A DNA stretch of 64,000 nucleotides. It comes from Lacihabitans soyangensis. Its GTDB lineage: Bacteria; Bacteroidota; Bacteroidia; Cytophagales; Spirosomataceae. Numbering within the stretch: position 1 is the first letter of the stretch; each line of letters begins with the position of its first letter. The notes under the pieces were generated by a model, which worked only from the letters and a program-made list of their open reading frames with translations, made no database searches and was not told the DNA's origin. Shown piece by piece: positions 18,459-27,219 of this stretch. Made by a program: the position numbers and the translations under genes. The stretch lies in the NCBI RefSeq assembly GCF_024343775.1, contig NZ_RJUF01000006.1, forward strand, positions 1 through 64,000, given 5' to 3'.

Positions 18459-18486
18459 AGAGTGATTTTTCAAATCGCTGATAAAA
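18459..18486. repeat. Short palindromic element, copy 1
   Basis: TAGAGTGATTTTTCAAATCGCTG contains an 8-bp dyad (AGTGATTT / AAATCGCT) with one G-T pair and continues ATAAAAG. A near-identical element lies after the dipeptidase at 20351-20385. No T-run follows, so it looks like a dispersed extragenic palindrome rather than a terminator. Confidence 0.5.
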
Positions 18487-18567
18487 GATACTTCCCCAAT
18501 GATATTTTTACTATAATTTAAGCATAAGCTCTTCCTCCATTTCTTAGGTTTCAAGCCAAAATACATT

Positions 18568-18575
18568 TAATTTTG
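18568..18575 (+). promoter_or_regulatory. Bacteroidota -7 promoter element (TAATTTTG) before the pseudouridine synthase
   Basis: Exact TAnnTTTG match. It overlaps a TTG (18573) that would otherwise be the first possible start of the following gene, which argues for a downstream start. Confidence 0.45.
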
Positions 18576-18620
18576 GGTGAAAATTTTAATCAAAAAAGCT
18601 TTATCGAAATCCTCTCAGAA

Positions 18621-19217
18621 GTGCCCAACCGTTATTTTATTCTCAACAAGCCTTATGATATGCTTTCGCAGTTTACCGGAGATAAATTTGATAACAACAT
18701 GCTCGGAAAGATTGATTTTGATTTTCCAGAAGGCACGCATGCTATCGGTAGACTCGATAATCTTTCAGAGGGATTGTTGATTTTGACCACCAACAAAAAG
18801 GTTACAAAATTGCTTTTTAACAGCAAAATTCTACACAAACGCACTTACTTGGTGCAGGTGGACGCTACCATTACCGACGAAAACATTGAAAATTTACGGT
18901 CTGGCGTAGAGATATTGCTAAGAGGAAACAAATTGTGGACCACCAGCCCCTGTGAGGTGGAACGAATAGAAAAACCCGACGATTGTTATAACATCGTAAA
19001 CACCTTGCACCCTCGTCACCCACACGCTTGGCTTAAAATGACCCTCACAGAGGGCAAATACAGGCAGATTCGGAAAATGATAATTGCTGTAAACAACAAG
19101 TGTAAAAGGCTGATTAGAACTTCCATAGAAGATATTGAATTGGGTGATTTGCCTGTTGGAAAAGTTAGAGAATACGAGGAGGAGGAGTTTTTTAAGCTTC
19201 TGAAAATTGACTACTAA
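18621..19217 (+). CDS. rRNA pseudouridine synthase, RluE/RsuA-type
   Basis: 198 residues from the GTG at 18621, directly before the conserved PNRYFILNKPYDMLSQF. A TTG at 18573 gives 214 residues but overlaps a promoter -7 element. The catalytic motif is GRLDNLSEGLLILT with Asp46 as nucleophile; KRTYLVQVD and the C-terminal EGKYRQIRKMI are standard RsuA-family blocks. No S4 domain is present, as in RluE. It isomerises a uridine in 23S rRNA. It follows the rRNA methylase gene, both being rRNA modifiers. The start codon is uncertain; the function is not. Confidence 0.9.
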   Translation: MPNRYFILNKPYDMLSQFTGDKFDNNMLGKIDFDFPEGTHAIGRLDNLSEGLLILTTNKKVTKLLFNSKILHKRTYLVQVDATITDENIENLRSGVEILLRGNKLWTTSPCEVERIEKPDDCYNIVNTLHPRHPHAWLKMTLTEGKYRQIRKMIIAVNNKCKRLIRTSIEDIELGDLPVGKVREYEEEEFFKLLKIDY

Positions 19218-19263
19218 CCCCGAAATAAAATCTTGTTTCTAGGATTCTCCAAGATCTGTCCCA

Positions 19264-19271
19264 TATTTTTG
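19264..19271 (+). promoter_or_regulatory. Bacteroidota -7 promoter element (TATTTTTG) before the dipeptidase
   Basis: Exact TAnnTTTG, 23 bp before the ATG at 19295; the intervening leader carries TTCAACC at 19281-19287. Confidence 0.5.
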
Positions 19272-19294
19272 TAACAGAAATTCAACCATAAAAT

Positions 19295-20353
19295 ATGCTT
19301 ATTGTAGACGCCCATTTAGACCTAGCCATGAATGCCCTCGAATGGAATCGCGACCTCACCCAGGAGGTTTCGGATATAAACGCTCGAGAGTTTGGCATGA
19401 CAGATAAACCAGATAGGGGCAAGGCCACTATTTCGTTAAATGAACTCCGTAAAGGGAACATTGGCTTAGTGGTAGCCACACAAATTGCTCGTTTTGTAAA
19501 GGCAGAGAGTACTTTGCCAGGTTGGAACTCGCCTGAGCAAGCATGGGCACAAACGCAGGGTCAGTTGGCTTGGTACGAAGCCATGGAGGCGAAGGGCGAA
19601 ATGCGAATGATCAAATCTTCATCAGATTTACAAAACCATCTTTCTATTTGGGAAAATGACAAAAAAGCCATCGGATTTGTTTTAAGCTTGGAAGGAGCAG
19701 ATTCTATTATTGACTTAAGTTACTTGGAGAAAGCTTACAATAAAGGACTCAGAGCCATTGGACCAGCTCATTATAAAGAAGGTCGATATGCCAACGGAAC
19801 AGATTCTACAGGGAAAATGGGAAAGGCTGGGATTGACCTTTTGAAAGAGATTGAACGATTGGGTATGATTTTGGACATGACCCATCTTTGTGACGATGCG
19901 TTTTGGCAAGCTCTAGAAAACTATAACGGTGCTTTGTGGGCAAGCCACAACAATTGCCGAAAGTTTGTAAACCACAACCGCCAATACTCCGACGAACAAA
20001 TAAAAGCGATCATAGAAAGAAATGGGGTTATTGGAGTGGCACTGGACGCCTGGATGATGGTTCCTAATTGGACACGTGGAGTTTCTGATCCGAAAACGAC
20101 CAATTGTAATCTGGAAATAGCGGTAAATAACATTGATCATATTTGCCAACTGGCAGGAAATACGAATCATGTAGGTATTGGCTCGGATTTAGACGGAGCT
20201 TACGGCAGAGAGCAGTGCCCTTATGATTTGGAAACGATAGCAGATTTGCAAAAAATAGAAGATATTTTAAAAAATCGCGGGTACAGAGAAAGTGATATTT
20301 CGAAAATAATGCACCAAAATTTCATTGATTTTTTGATGAAGAACCTCCCTTAG
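19295..20353 (+). CDS. Membrane dipeptidase family (M19) peptidase, cytoplasmic form
   Basis: 352 residues without signal peptide. M19 metal-site motifs are present: DAHLDLA at the N-terminus, FVLSLEGADS near residue 130 (bridging Glu), RAIGPAHYKEGRYANG, DMTHLCDDAFW, ASHNNCRKFVNHNRQYSD and HVGIGSDLDGAYG. The family hydrolyses dipeptides with a binuclear zinc site, and some members act on D-amino-acid or lactam substrates. It has its own promoter element and TTCAACC leader, so it is probably monocistronic. Physiological substrate unknown. Confidence 0.92.
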   Translation: MLIVDAHLDLAMNALEWNRDLTQEVSDINAREFGMTDKPDRGKATISLNELRKGNIGLVVATQIARFVKAESTLPGWNSPEQAWAQTQGQLAWYEAMEAKGEMRMIKSSSDLQNHLSIWENDKKAIGFVLSLEGADSIIDLSYLEKAYNKGLRAIGPAHYKEGRYANGTDSTGKMGKAGIDLLKEIERLGMILDMTHLCDDAFWQALENYNGALWASHNNCRKFVNHNRQYSDEQIKAIIERNGVIGVALDAWMMVPNWTRGVSDPKTTNCNLEIAVNNIDHICQLAGNTNHVGIGSDLDGAYGREQCPYDLETIADLQKIEDILKNRGYRESDISKIMHQNFIDFLMKNLP

Positions 20354-20385
20354 AGCGATTTTCCTAAATCGCTGGGTTATAAAAG
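20351..20385. repeat. Short palindromic element, copy 2
   Basis: TAGAGCGATTTTCCTAAATCGCTG holds a perfect dyad AGCGATTT-TCCT-AAATCGCT, followed by GGTTATAAAAG. It is the partner of the element at 18459. Part of it (TTTTCCTAAAT, 20359-20369) recurs inverted at 20408-20418. Confidence 0.5.
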
Positions 20386-20444
20386 TTAAAGAGAGGTTAT
20401 TTCAAACATTTAGGAAAATTGTTTTAGTCAAGCTCAAATCTGTT

Positions 20445-21431
20445 TTACACCAGTTGCTCTTTCAGAACTTCAAATGCTTTCAAGAGACTTTGGTTTTTGT
20501 ATAGAACACCATATACAAACTCCAAAATTGGCATTTTGACCTCTAAATTTTTGTTTATCTCGTGGATACTTTTAGTGGCATAATAGCCTTCCGCTATCAT
20601 GTTAAGTTCCATTTGAGCTGTTTTGACGGAATATCCCCTGCCTATCATGTTGCCAAAAGTACGGTTTCTGCTAAATTGTGAGTAGGCAGTTACCAACAAA
20701 TCTCCTAAATAGGCCGAAGAGTTTATTTCTCTTTCACTCGGGGATATTTTATTCACAAATCGCTCGATTTCGAGCATGGCATTGGACACCATTACGGCTT
20801 GGAAATTATCACCGGCTCCCAGTCCATGTGTAATACCACAGGCCATGGCTACAATGTTTTTCATAACCGCCGCATACTCTACCCCGTCGATGTCGTTGAT
20901 GTAGGCGGTTTTGACGAATCTACAAGAGAGCAAGGCGGCAAATTCTTTGGCGGTTAGGATACCTTCAGAGGCTATGGTTAAGTAAGATTGTTTTTCCAAA
21001 GCTATTTCTTCGGCATGGCATGGCCCGGCTATGGCTGCTATTTGATCTTTGGCGACATTATACTTTTTCGAAAACCAGTCCGTAACCAACATATTGCATG
21101 AGGGAACTATGCCTTTTACGCCAGAAACTATTTTTTTACCAACAAACAACTCAGGATTAACCTCGGAGATTGCACTTTCAATAAATGCCGCCGGAATGGC
21201 CAAAATCACCCAATCTGTATTCTTAAGTGCTTCTTTGAGGTTATGATACGGCTTTATTTTTGAGGGATGTAGCTCCACACTGCTCAGATATTGTGGATTG
21301 TGGTGGTGTTTTTTGATGTGATTTATGGCCTCCAAATCACGTAACCACCATTTTATCTTTATGTTTTTTTCTGAAAGAATTTTTATCAAGGCAGTGGCCC
21401 AGCTTCCTCCTCCAATTATGGTTACGTTCAT
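20445..21431 (-). CDS. gpsA: NAD(P)-dependent glycerol-3-phosphate dehydrogenase
   Basis: 328 residues, normal GpsA length. The N-terminal Rossmann motif is VTIIGGGSWATAL; further motifs are DWVILAIPAAFI, GKKIVSGVKGI, AIAGPCHAEE, the catalytic-Lys block AAVMKNIVAMACGITHGLGAGDN, and the C-terminal EGYYATKSIHEI. It makes sn-glycerol-3-phosphate for phospholipid synthesis in the cytoplasm. Family fully convincing. It stands alone on the minus strand, downstream of the efflux genes but separated from them by a terminator. Confidence 0.96.
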   Translation of the reverse strand: MNVTIIGGGSWATALIKILSEKNIKIKWWLRDLEAINHIKKHHHNPQYLSSVELHPSKIKPYHNLKEALKNTDWVILAIPAAFIESAISEVNPELFVGKKIVSGVKGIVPSCNMLVTDWFSKKYNVAKDQIAAIAGPCHAEEIALEKQSYLTIASEGILTAKEFAALLSCRFVKTAYINDIDGVEYAAVMKNIVAMACGITHGLGAGDNFQAVMVSNAMLEIERFVNKISPSEREINSSAYLGDLLVTAYSQFSRNRTFGNMIGRGYSVKTAQMELNMIAEGYYATKSIHEINKNLEVKMPILEFVYGVLYKNQSLLKAFEVLKEQLV

Positions 21432-21483
21432 TTGTTCTGAAATGTTTACACAACAAAATTAGGCTTTTTTGAACAATTTTTTC

Positions 21484-21515
21484 ACAAAAAAAGAGTGGCA
21501 AATCCTTACCACTCT
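21484..21515 (-). terminator. Terminator after the efflux adaptor gene
   Basis: AGAGTGG (21492-21498) pairs with CCACTCT (21509-21515). Read on the minus strand, the stem is followed by an eight-T run (21484-21491 as A on plus). It separates the adaptor gene from gpsA. Confidence 0.8.
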
Positions 21516-21540
21516 CCCTTTTGTTATTTCTCTTGCAAAA

Positions 21541-22935
21541 TTATTTCTTCACTTCAGCCTTCTTTTTGGCTACTTTGTCACCATCTTTTAGTTTTTTGGA
21601 AACCTCCAAAAACGGCCCTGAAATTATTTCCTCTCCAGCTTTCAAGCCGGAAGTTATCTCTATCAAACCAGCACTGGTGTCTGTTATGCCCGTTTTTACT
21701 TCACGTTTTTTGGCCACACCCTTGTCATTGATAAACACTATTTCTTTCGGTTTTTCTTTCTTAGAATCGGCATCCTCGGTTACGGCTCCCAGACCCATTC
21801 CATCTTCGTCGTCTGCTTTTTTAGCACCTTTATCTTTTCCTTCTACTCGGGTGGTTACAGCCGAGATTGGCACCGAAATAACCGAAGTTTTTGTGGCTGT
21901 AACAATATCAACAGTGGCGGTCATACCAGGTTTGAAAGGGTATTTTTTACCTTTTCGTACGTCTATTAAGTCGCGGTAAGAAGAAGGTAAAATTTTGATT
22001 CTAACCTCAAACTCGGTCACCGATTCGGTGGAATTACTGGCAGCTCCTGTTAATGTTCCCCCTGCTCCGTTTGCCGTATTAGCTACTTGTGTTACTAATC
22101 CTTTGAACTTTTTGCCAGAAGCCGAGTACGCATCTACATCCACGATAACGGTATCCCCAAGGCCAACTCTTATTATGTCATTTTCATTAACATTTACTCT
22201 TACCTCCATATTGTTGAGGTCGGCTATTCTCAAAAGCTCTGTACCCGCCATTTGAGAAGTTCCCACCACTCTTTCGCCAAGTTCTACTGCCAGTTTCGAT
22301 ACGATTCCGTTCATTGGAGCATATATATTGGTTTTTCTCAAGTTTTCAGAAGCGTCTTTTAATGCTGCCTCTGCACTGTTTATTCCAAACTTAGCAGCTT
22401 CGTAGTTTGATTTTGAGGCATCTACGTCTTGTTTAGCTATTTTAAGATTGGTTTCAGCCGTTTCGAAATCTGATTGAGAAATTACTTTGTCAGCCAATAG
22501 TTTTTTCTGACGATTGTACTCCATCTGAGCTCTTAATAGTTGTGATTCTGCTCTGGCGATACTTGCTTTAGTTTGTTCAGCGGTTGCCCTCGACTGATTC
22601 ACTCCAGCTCTGAACCTATCCACCACGGATACGTAGTTTTCAGGTTGGATTTTCAAAAGCAACTGGCCTTTTTTTACAGAGTCGCCCTCTTTTACATATA
22701 AAGCGATGATTTCTCCTGGAACATCCGGCGAAATTTTTACTTCCACCTCTGGCTGTATTTTACCTGATGCCGAAACAGTTTCTACGAGAGTTCCAGAACC
22801 TACTTTGGCCAGTTCTACCTCAGTTGGCTTTTCCGCCATTATCCAGCCTTGTTTTTTAGCTACCAAAAATGCAACTAACAACACTACCAATGCACCGAGC
22901 AATATCCACCATATTTTATTCGATTTCTTTTTCAT
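21541..22935 (-). CDS. Periplasmic adaptor (membrane fusion protein) of a tripartite efflux system
   Basis: 464 residues. A single N-terminal membrane anchor (about residues 8-26) is followed by the lipoyl/barrel-sandwich half-motif VSASGKIQPEVEVKISPDV, a long coiled coil (about 105-200, rich in Ala/Lys/Glu), the second half-motif IYAPMNGIVSKL, then beta-barrel and MacA-like domains. The C-terminus is Lys-rich, and an acidic/Lys insert lies near residue 370. It lies 5 bp after the TolC-type gene, so the two are co-transcribed. No ABC or RND inner-membrane pump follows; a terminator and gpsA come next. Confidence 0.93.
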   Translation of the reverse strand: MKKKSNKIWWILLGALVVLLVAFLVAKKQGWIMAEKPTEVELAKVGSGTLVETVSASGKIQPEVEVKISPDVPGEIIALYVKEGDSVKKGQLLLKIQPENYVSVVDRFRAGVNQSRATAEQTKASIARAESQLLRAQMEYNRQKKLLADKVISQSDFETAETNLKIAKQDVDASKSNYEAAKFGINSAEAALKDASENLRKTNIYAPMNGIVSKLAVELGERVVGTSQMAGTELLRIADLNNMEVRVNVNENDIIRVGLGDTVIVDVDAYSASGKKFKGLVTQVANTANGAGGTLTGAASNSTESVTEFEVRIKILPSSYRDLIDVRKGKKYPFKPGMTATVDIVTATKTSVISVPISAVTTRVEGKDKGAKKADDEDGMGLGAVTEDADSKKEKPKEIVFINDKGVAKKREVKTGITDTSAGLIEITSGLKAGEEIISGPFLEVSKKLKDGDKVAKKKAEVKK

Positions 22936-22940
22936 TTTAC

Positions 22941-24398
22941 TTAAAATTCAAGGGGTTTATTCTGATAAAAGTCTAATATTTTGATTCTAAAGATGTAGTC
23001 ATACTTGGCTACAACCAAGTTAGATTTTGCTCTGTCAAGATTGGTTTTGGCCAAATTGTAATCCACAAAGTTGCTTGCTCCAGCATTGTATCTAGACTCC
23101 GCCGCCTTGAAAGATCTCTCAAGAGCATTGGTTTGAGCCAAAGTTGCTGAGTATCTTTTTTGAGCGTTTAGCATAGTAATGTATGCCTGATCAATATTTT
23201 GTTTGATTTGTAGTTTGACACTTTGATTTTGCAAATCAACCTGCATTTTCTGTATTTTGGCAGCTTGTGTTTGGTATTTCTGGTTGTAACCATTGAATAT
23301 AGGAATTCTGGCAGAGAGACCTACGTTCAGGTTTTGGTTGCTTCCCAATTGTCTGAAATACGGTATGCCATCTGACGCATAAGAAGTTTGAGGAAAGTTT
23401 ATTACAAAAGGAATAGTTTGACCTTCAAACTGTGCCGAAACCGGAATCGGATTGGATGTAGTACCTGTTTCTGTGAGTCTTTTGGCAGCACTTGAAAATG
23501 CCGTTCCCCAGCTTGTGTTGGCAGATATGCTTGGCAAACCAAGACTTTTAGCGATGGCTATATTTTTATCCGCGGCTTTTAACCTAATTTCACCAGCCTT
23601 AACCTCCGGCAGGTATCCAACTGCAATTTGATAAACCGAATTGGCGTTTTCGCCATAGTTTACAATGTTCGGGTCAGGAACAATTATTCTCGCAACTTGT
23701 ACGTTCATGTCTGCTGGTGCATTCATGGCTTGTTTCAATGTCAGAATTGCTGACTCGAGGCTATTTTGGGCATTTATGAGACTGAGTTCGTCGTTGGCTG
23801 TTTGAGCATCTAAGTCGAACAAGTTAGTTTCTGGTAGAGAACCTGCCTCAACTAATTTTTGTGTACGCTCATATTGCAGCCTTGTTACATCCAGTTGTCG
23901 CTGAGCCACATCTATCAGGTCTTCTGCCGACAATACATTCAAATAGGCAACAGTCACTTGTAGCGACACATTGTTTTTCTGAGTGGCAACGTCCATCTGA
24001 GCTGCCTCAAGACTGAGCTGGCTTCTTTCTACGGTGTTTTTATTTCTGCTACCGTCAAAAATCGGCATGCTCAAACCTACTCCCATGTTGTTGGTACCGA
24101 TGGTGTTGGTTACGATACCGTTGGTAAACGGATCCACGTTTCTACCTGCGTTACCATTTAAATTAAACTGGCCGTTGGCGGTGGGTAGTTTGGCTACTTT
24201 CGATTGATTGAGCTGAACAATTCCACTTTCCACGGCCATTTGAGACTGTTTGAGTGATACATTGTTGTTTATGGCGTAATCAATACATGCCCGTAAGGAA
24301 TATTTCTGTGCTACTTCAGAACCCGTGACTTTCGTTTGGGCGAAGCAGTGACTACCGTAAATAAGAAAAACCGAAAGGAGTAGTTTTTTGAATTTCAT
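22941..24398 (-). CDS. TolC-family outer-membrane efflux protein
   Basis: 485 residues with signal peptide ending SHCFAQ. The family's two repeated long-helix hairpins are visible (SLRACIDYAINNNVSLKQSQ in the first half; SRYNAGASNFVDYNLAKTNLDRA in the second), with strand-forming segments between. It forms the outer-membrane exit duct for the adaptor encoded next. An AraC-type regulator gene lies 111 bp upstream on the same strand. The exported substrate cannot be deduced without the pump gene. Confidence 0.94.
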   Translation of the reverse strand: MKFKKLLLSVFLIYGSHCFAQTKVTGSEVAQKYSLRACIDYAINNNVSLKQSQMAVESGIVQLNQSKVAKLPTANGQFNLNGNAGRNVDPFTNGIVTNTIGTNNMGVGLSMPIFDGSRNKNTVERSQLSLEAAQMDVATQKNNVSLQVTVAYLNVLSAEDLIDVAQRQLDVTRLQYERTQKLVEAGSLPETNLFDLDAQTANDELSLINAQNSLESAILTLKQAMNAPADMNVQVARIIVPDPNIVNYGENANSVYQIAVGYLPEVKAGEIRLKAADKNIAIAKSLGLPSISANTSWGTAFSSAAKRLTETGTTSNPIPVSAQFEGQTIPFVINFPQTSYASDGIPYFRQLGSNQNLNVGLSARIPIFNGYNQKYQTQAAKIQKMQVDLQNQSVKLQIKQNIDQAYITMLNAQKRYSATLAQTNALERSFKAAESRYNAGASNFVDYNLAKTNLDRAKSNLVVAKYDYIFRIKILDFYQNKPLEF

Positions 24399-24509
24399 AC
24401 ATTAATCCAATAATTGAGTGCAATTTTAATAAGGATACGGTACTCGTCGCTATATAATTTATTTGAACGGCAAAAATTGGCAAAATACGGGCAAGTGGGT
24501 GGTTTAAAA

Positions 24510-25361
24510 CTATTTGCTGATTTTATTGGGGGTTATTCCGAATTTCTCCTTGAAACTTTTAATAAAGTGTGACACACTCTCGTAGCCAACAGTTTCGGCA
24601 ACTTCCTCTATGTTGCCCATTTTGTTTTTTATCAGAAAAGCTGCGTGTTCGAGTTTCTTGTCTTTTATCCACTGGCCAGGCGATTGACCAAATATTTCTT
24701 GAAACTCACGCTTGAAACCCGACAAGCTTCTACCTGAAAGTTTCGCCAGTTCATCGAGGTTTAGGGGTTTTAGGTAGAATGTATTCAGAATATATTCCAA
24801 GTCTGCTTTTTGACCCGTATAAATAGAAAAAAGAAGATTTTTTAATTGATTATTTGGGTCAAACTCCAACAAGTGGAGCAATAATTCCTGCACTTTAAGT
24901 TTCAGAAATTGATTGAGATATTTGGTTTTGCTTTTGAAATACGGCAAAATGGACTCTATATATTTGCCAAAAGCTTCGTTGGATTTTAGGGTTAAAAGCC
25001 ATGAACTGTTTGGGTCTATGGCTGAAGTGTTTTCGAAAAGCTCGAGGTTTTGACTGACAAATTCTTTCAATATTTTTTCATCAAAAAAGAACACCAAACT
25101 TTTGTAGGCCTCATTGATAGACTCTGACATTAGGTAATAACCTCTTTTTACAAAAAGTACATCGCCTTTTTGAACACGAACTTCGGAACTTGAGCTGCTA
25201 AATATTTTGTCTCCTTCGAGTACATAAATAACCGCATTTTCCTCAAAAAACACATCGTTTTTGGATGGATACACATCGCTACGGTAAGCTACAAAAGTGT
25301 TTTCTTGAATTTTTAAGGATTCAAACTGATGGGCTTGTATTTCGGAGGGAATTCGGAGCAT
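24510..25361 (-). CDS. AraC-family transcriptional regulator
   Basis: 283 residues. The N-terminal part is a cupin-like sensor (ENAVIYVLEGDKIF, VQKGDVLFVKRGYYL). The C-terminal 95 residues hold the two helix-turn-helix motifs (NLDELAKLSGRSLSGFKREFQ; IEEVAETVGYESVSHFIKSFKEKFG followed by ITPNKI). It lies just upstream of and codirectional with the TolC/adaptor pair, so it may control efflux; the signal is unknown. The sequence is distinct from the AraC protein at 2384-3247. Confidence 0.9.
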   Translation of the reverse strand: MLRIPSEIQAHQFESLKIQENTFVAYRSDVYPSKNDVFFEENAVIYVLEGDKIFSSSSSEVRVQKGDVLFVKRGYYLMSESINEAYKSLVFFFDEKILKEFVSQNLELFENTSAIDPNSSWLLTLKSNEAFGKYIESILPYFKSKTKYLNQFLKLKVQELLLHLLEFDPNNQLKNLLFSIYTGQKADLEYILNTFYLKPLNLDELAKLSGRSLSGFKREFQEIFGQSPGQWIKDKKLEHAAFLIKNKMGNIEEVAETVGYESVSHFIKSFKEKFGITPNKISK

Positions 25362-25491
25362 TATTTTATTTTCAGAGAAGATTTCCTTTTCTCATCAAGA
25401 ACACGTACTAAAATGAAGTGACACGGATAATTTTATAGGAATTGTTATCTCTAATTTTTTGGTCTCAATTAATAATTTTTGTCAAAAAAAC

Positions 25492-27093
25492 TCAATTCCC
25501 CAATTTTCCCTCACCGGTTCTCTTAATTCCTGGCTGTAGTATCTCATAATTTTCTTCTTCTTTTGCTTTTTTAACGATGGCTTTTACGTCTTCGAGCAGT
25601 TTTTTGGCATCATAAACTATACCATCTTTAACGGTATATTTAACGCCACCAACTCTTATCACCTCGTTTTTATCGTTCACTTTTATGGCTCCAGTTCCAT
25701 ATAGTGTCTTTAGGTTAGCCAATGGGTTTTCTTCCATAATGGCGAAATCCGCCAATTTCCCAACTTCCACTGAGCCAATTTCTTTGTCCATTCCCAAGGC
25801 CTCTGCTCCTTTTATGGTAGCGGCCCTGATTACTTCTAATGGATGAAATCCGGCCTCACGCAAGAGTTCCAACTCTCGGATATACGCAAAACCGTAGAGC
25901 TGATAGATAAATCCTGAGTCAGAACCTGTGGTTACACGGCCACCTTTGTTTTTGTATTCGTTAACAAACCGCATCCAGATTCTGTAGTTTTCTTTCCATT
26001 GGATTTCTTGCTCAGTGCCCCAGTTGAGCCAGTAACTTCCGTGCGAAATACGGCTCGGTCCGTAAAAACGCCAAAGAGACGGCAGGGTGTATTCGTCGTG
26101 CCATTCGGCTCTCCGAGCCAACATCAACTCTCTGTTGGCTTCATAAATATTGAATGTTGGGTCAAGCGTAAAGTCTAATTTGAGAAGCTCGTCCATCACT
26201 TTATACCATTTTTCTGAACCGGGCTCAGCTGCTTGTTTCCAGAGTTTACCGGCTTCCTCAAATCTGTGCTGTTCGTTGTTGTAGTTATAATCTGCTGGAT
26301 AGTTCTGCAAAGTTCTCTCATCAAATAAGGCTTCAGGCAATCCATACCAATGCTCCATAGAAGTCAAACCCGCTTTTGCAGTGGCCAGAACATTCATTCG
26401 GGCAACTTCTAGCTGAGCATGATGACAAGCTGAACGCAAACCCAATAGCTTGTTTTCGCCCAATGCTGCTCTGAAAACATCTGGCTCTGCTCCAAAGAAT
26501 TTTATGCCGTCCGCACCTTTTTTAGCGTTATTTCGCACCCATTCTTTGGCTTGCTCAGGTGTGGTAATCGGAGTATCAGAACCCATTCCGAAGGCAGTGT
26601 AGGCCAATATCCTTGGGGCAACGATTTCGTTTTTAAGACTTTTTTGTTTGTGTTTCAAAGTCCAGTCTAGTCCATTTCCGGCTGAAGGGTCCCGGATAGT
26701 GGTGATACCATGGCCCATCCAAAGTTTAAAAACATACTCCGAAGGCGTTCCCTGCGAGCTGCCGCCTATATGACCATGCATATCTACAAAACCAGGTGTA
26801 AGATACATGCCGGTGCAATCCAGTTCTTTATCGCCAGCTTCTGCTTTGGGGCGGCGTTTTGGGTCTATGGGCACTCCAGGGTAGCCTACTTGTTTTATTT
26901 CTTTGATTCGGTTTTTCTCTACTACTATATCTACTGGCCCAACGGGTGGAGCACCTGTGCTATTTACTAAAGTTACTCCTCTGATTATGAGTTTATTATA
27001 GGGTCCGTCGCCCTCAGTTCTGTTAGGAGCGTCTTTTATTTGACTAAAAACCAAAAAGGGAGCAAGAAGCAGAGTAAATAATGTTTTTTTCAT
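25492..27093 (-). CDS. Secreted metal-dependent amidohydrolase (imidazolonepropionase-like)
   Basis: 533 residues with signal peptide ending VFSQ. The amidohydrolase beta-sandwich opens with LIIRGVTLVNSTG. The metal motif HGHIGGS follows GFVDM near residue 100, with GADGIKFFGAEPDVF, a histidine-rich segment ACHHAQLEVARMN, GLTSMEHWYG, and a late TGSDSGF supplying the conserved Asp. The end has EALGMDKEIGSVEVGKLADFAI, the standard return to the sandwich domain. Members hydrolyse cyclic amides, peptides (prolidase-like) or related bonds. It sits next to a DUF1080 protein but is separated from it by a terminator. Substrate unknown. Confidence 0.88.
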   Translation of the reverse strand: MKKTLFTLLLAPFLVFSQIKDAPNRTEGDGPYNKLIIRGVTLVNSTGAPPVGPVDIVVEKNRIKEIKQVGYPGVPIDPKRRPKAEAGDKELDCTGMYLTPGFVDMHGHIGGSSQGTPSEYVFKLWMGHGITTIRDPSAGNGLDWTLKHKQKSLKNEIVAPRILAYTAFGMGSDTPITTPEQAKEWVRNNAKKGADGIKFFGAEPDVFRAALGENKLLGLRSACHHAQLEVARMNVLATAKAGLTSMEHWYGLPEALFDERTLQNYPADYNYNNEQHRFEEAGKLWKQAAEPGSEKWYKVMDELLKLDFTLDPTFNIYEANRELMLARRAEWHDEYTLPSLWRFYGPSRISHGSYWLNWGTEQEIQWKENYRIWMRFVNEYKNKGGRVTTGSDSGFIYQLYGFAYIRELELLREAGFHPLEVIRAATIKGAEALGMDKEIGSVEVGKLADFAIMEENPLANLKTLYGTGAIKVNDKNEVIRVGGVKYTVKDGIVYDAKKLLEDVKAIVKKAKEEENYEILQPGIKRTGEGKLGN

Positions 27094-27161
27094 TGCAGAT
27101 GAGGCTAGGTAATTTGATGACTCAATTTAGGAAAAATCTTTTAGAGTCGTGGTTTTTGAGC

Positions 27162-27194
27162 AAAAAAAAGACCCTCAAAGAAATTTTGAGGGTC
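27162..27194 (-). terminator. Terminator after the single-domain DUF1080 gene
   Basis: GACCCTCAAA (27170-27179) pairs perfectly with TTTGAGGGTC (27185-27194) around a 5-nt loop. On the minus strand it ends in eight Ts (27169-27162). Confidence 0.9.
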
Positions 27195-27219
27195 AGATTT
27201 TGAATATTTTTAAGAAATT

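Noticed and set aside
21521-21979. 152-codon plus-strand frame opposite the efflux adaptor
   Set aside because: Shadow of the adaptor; Ser/Pro-rich because of the Lys/Glu-rich coding strand, and it crosses the terminator.
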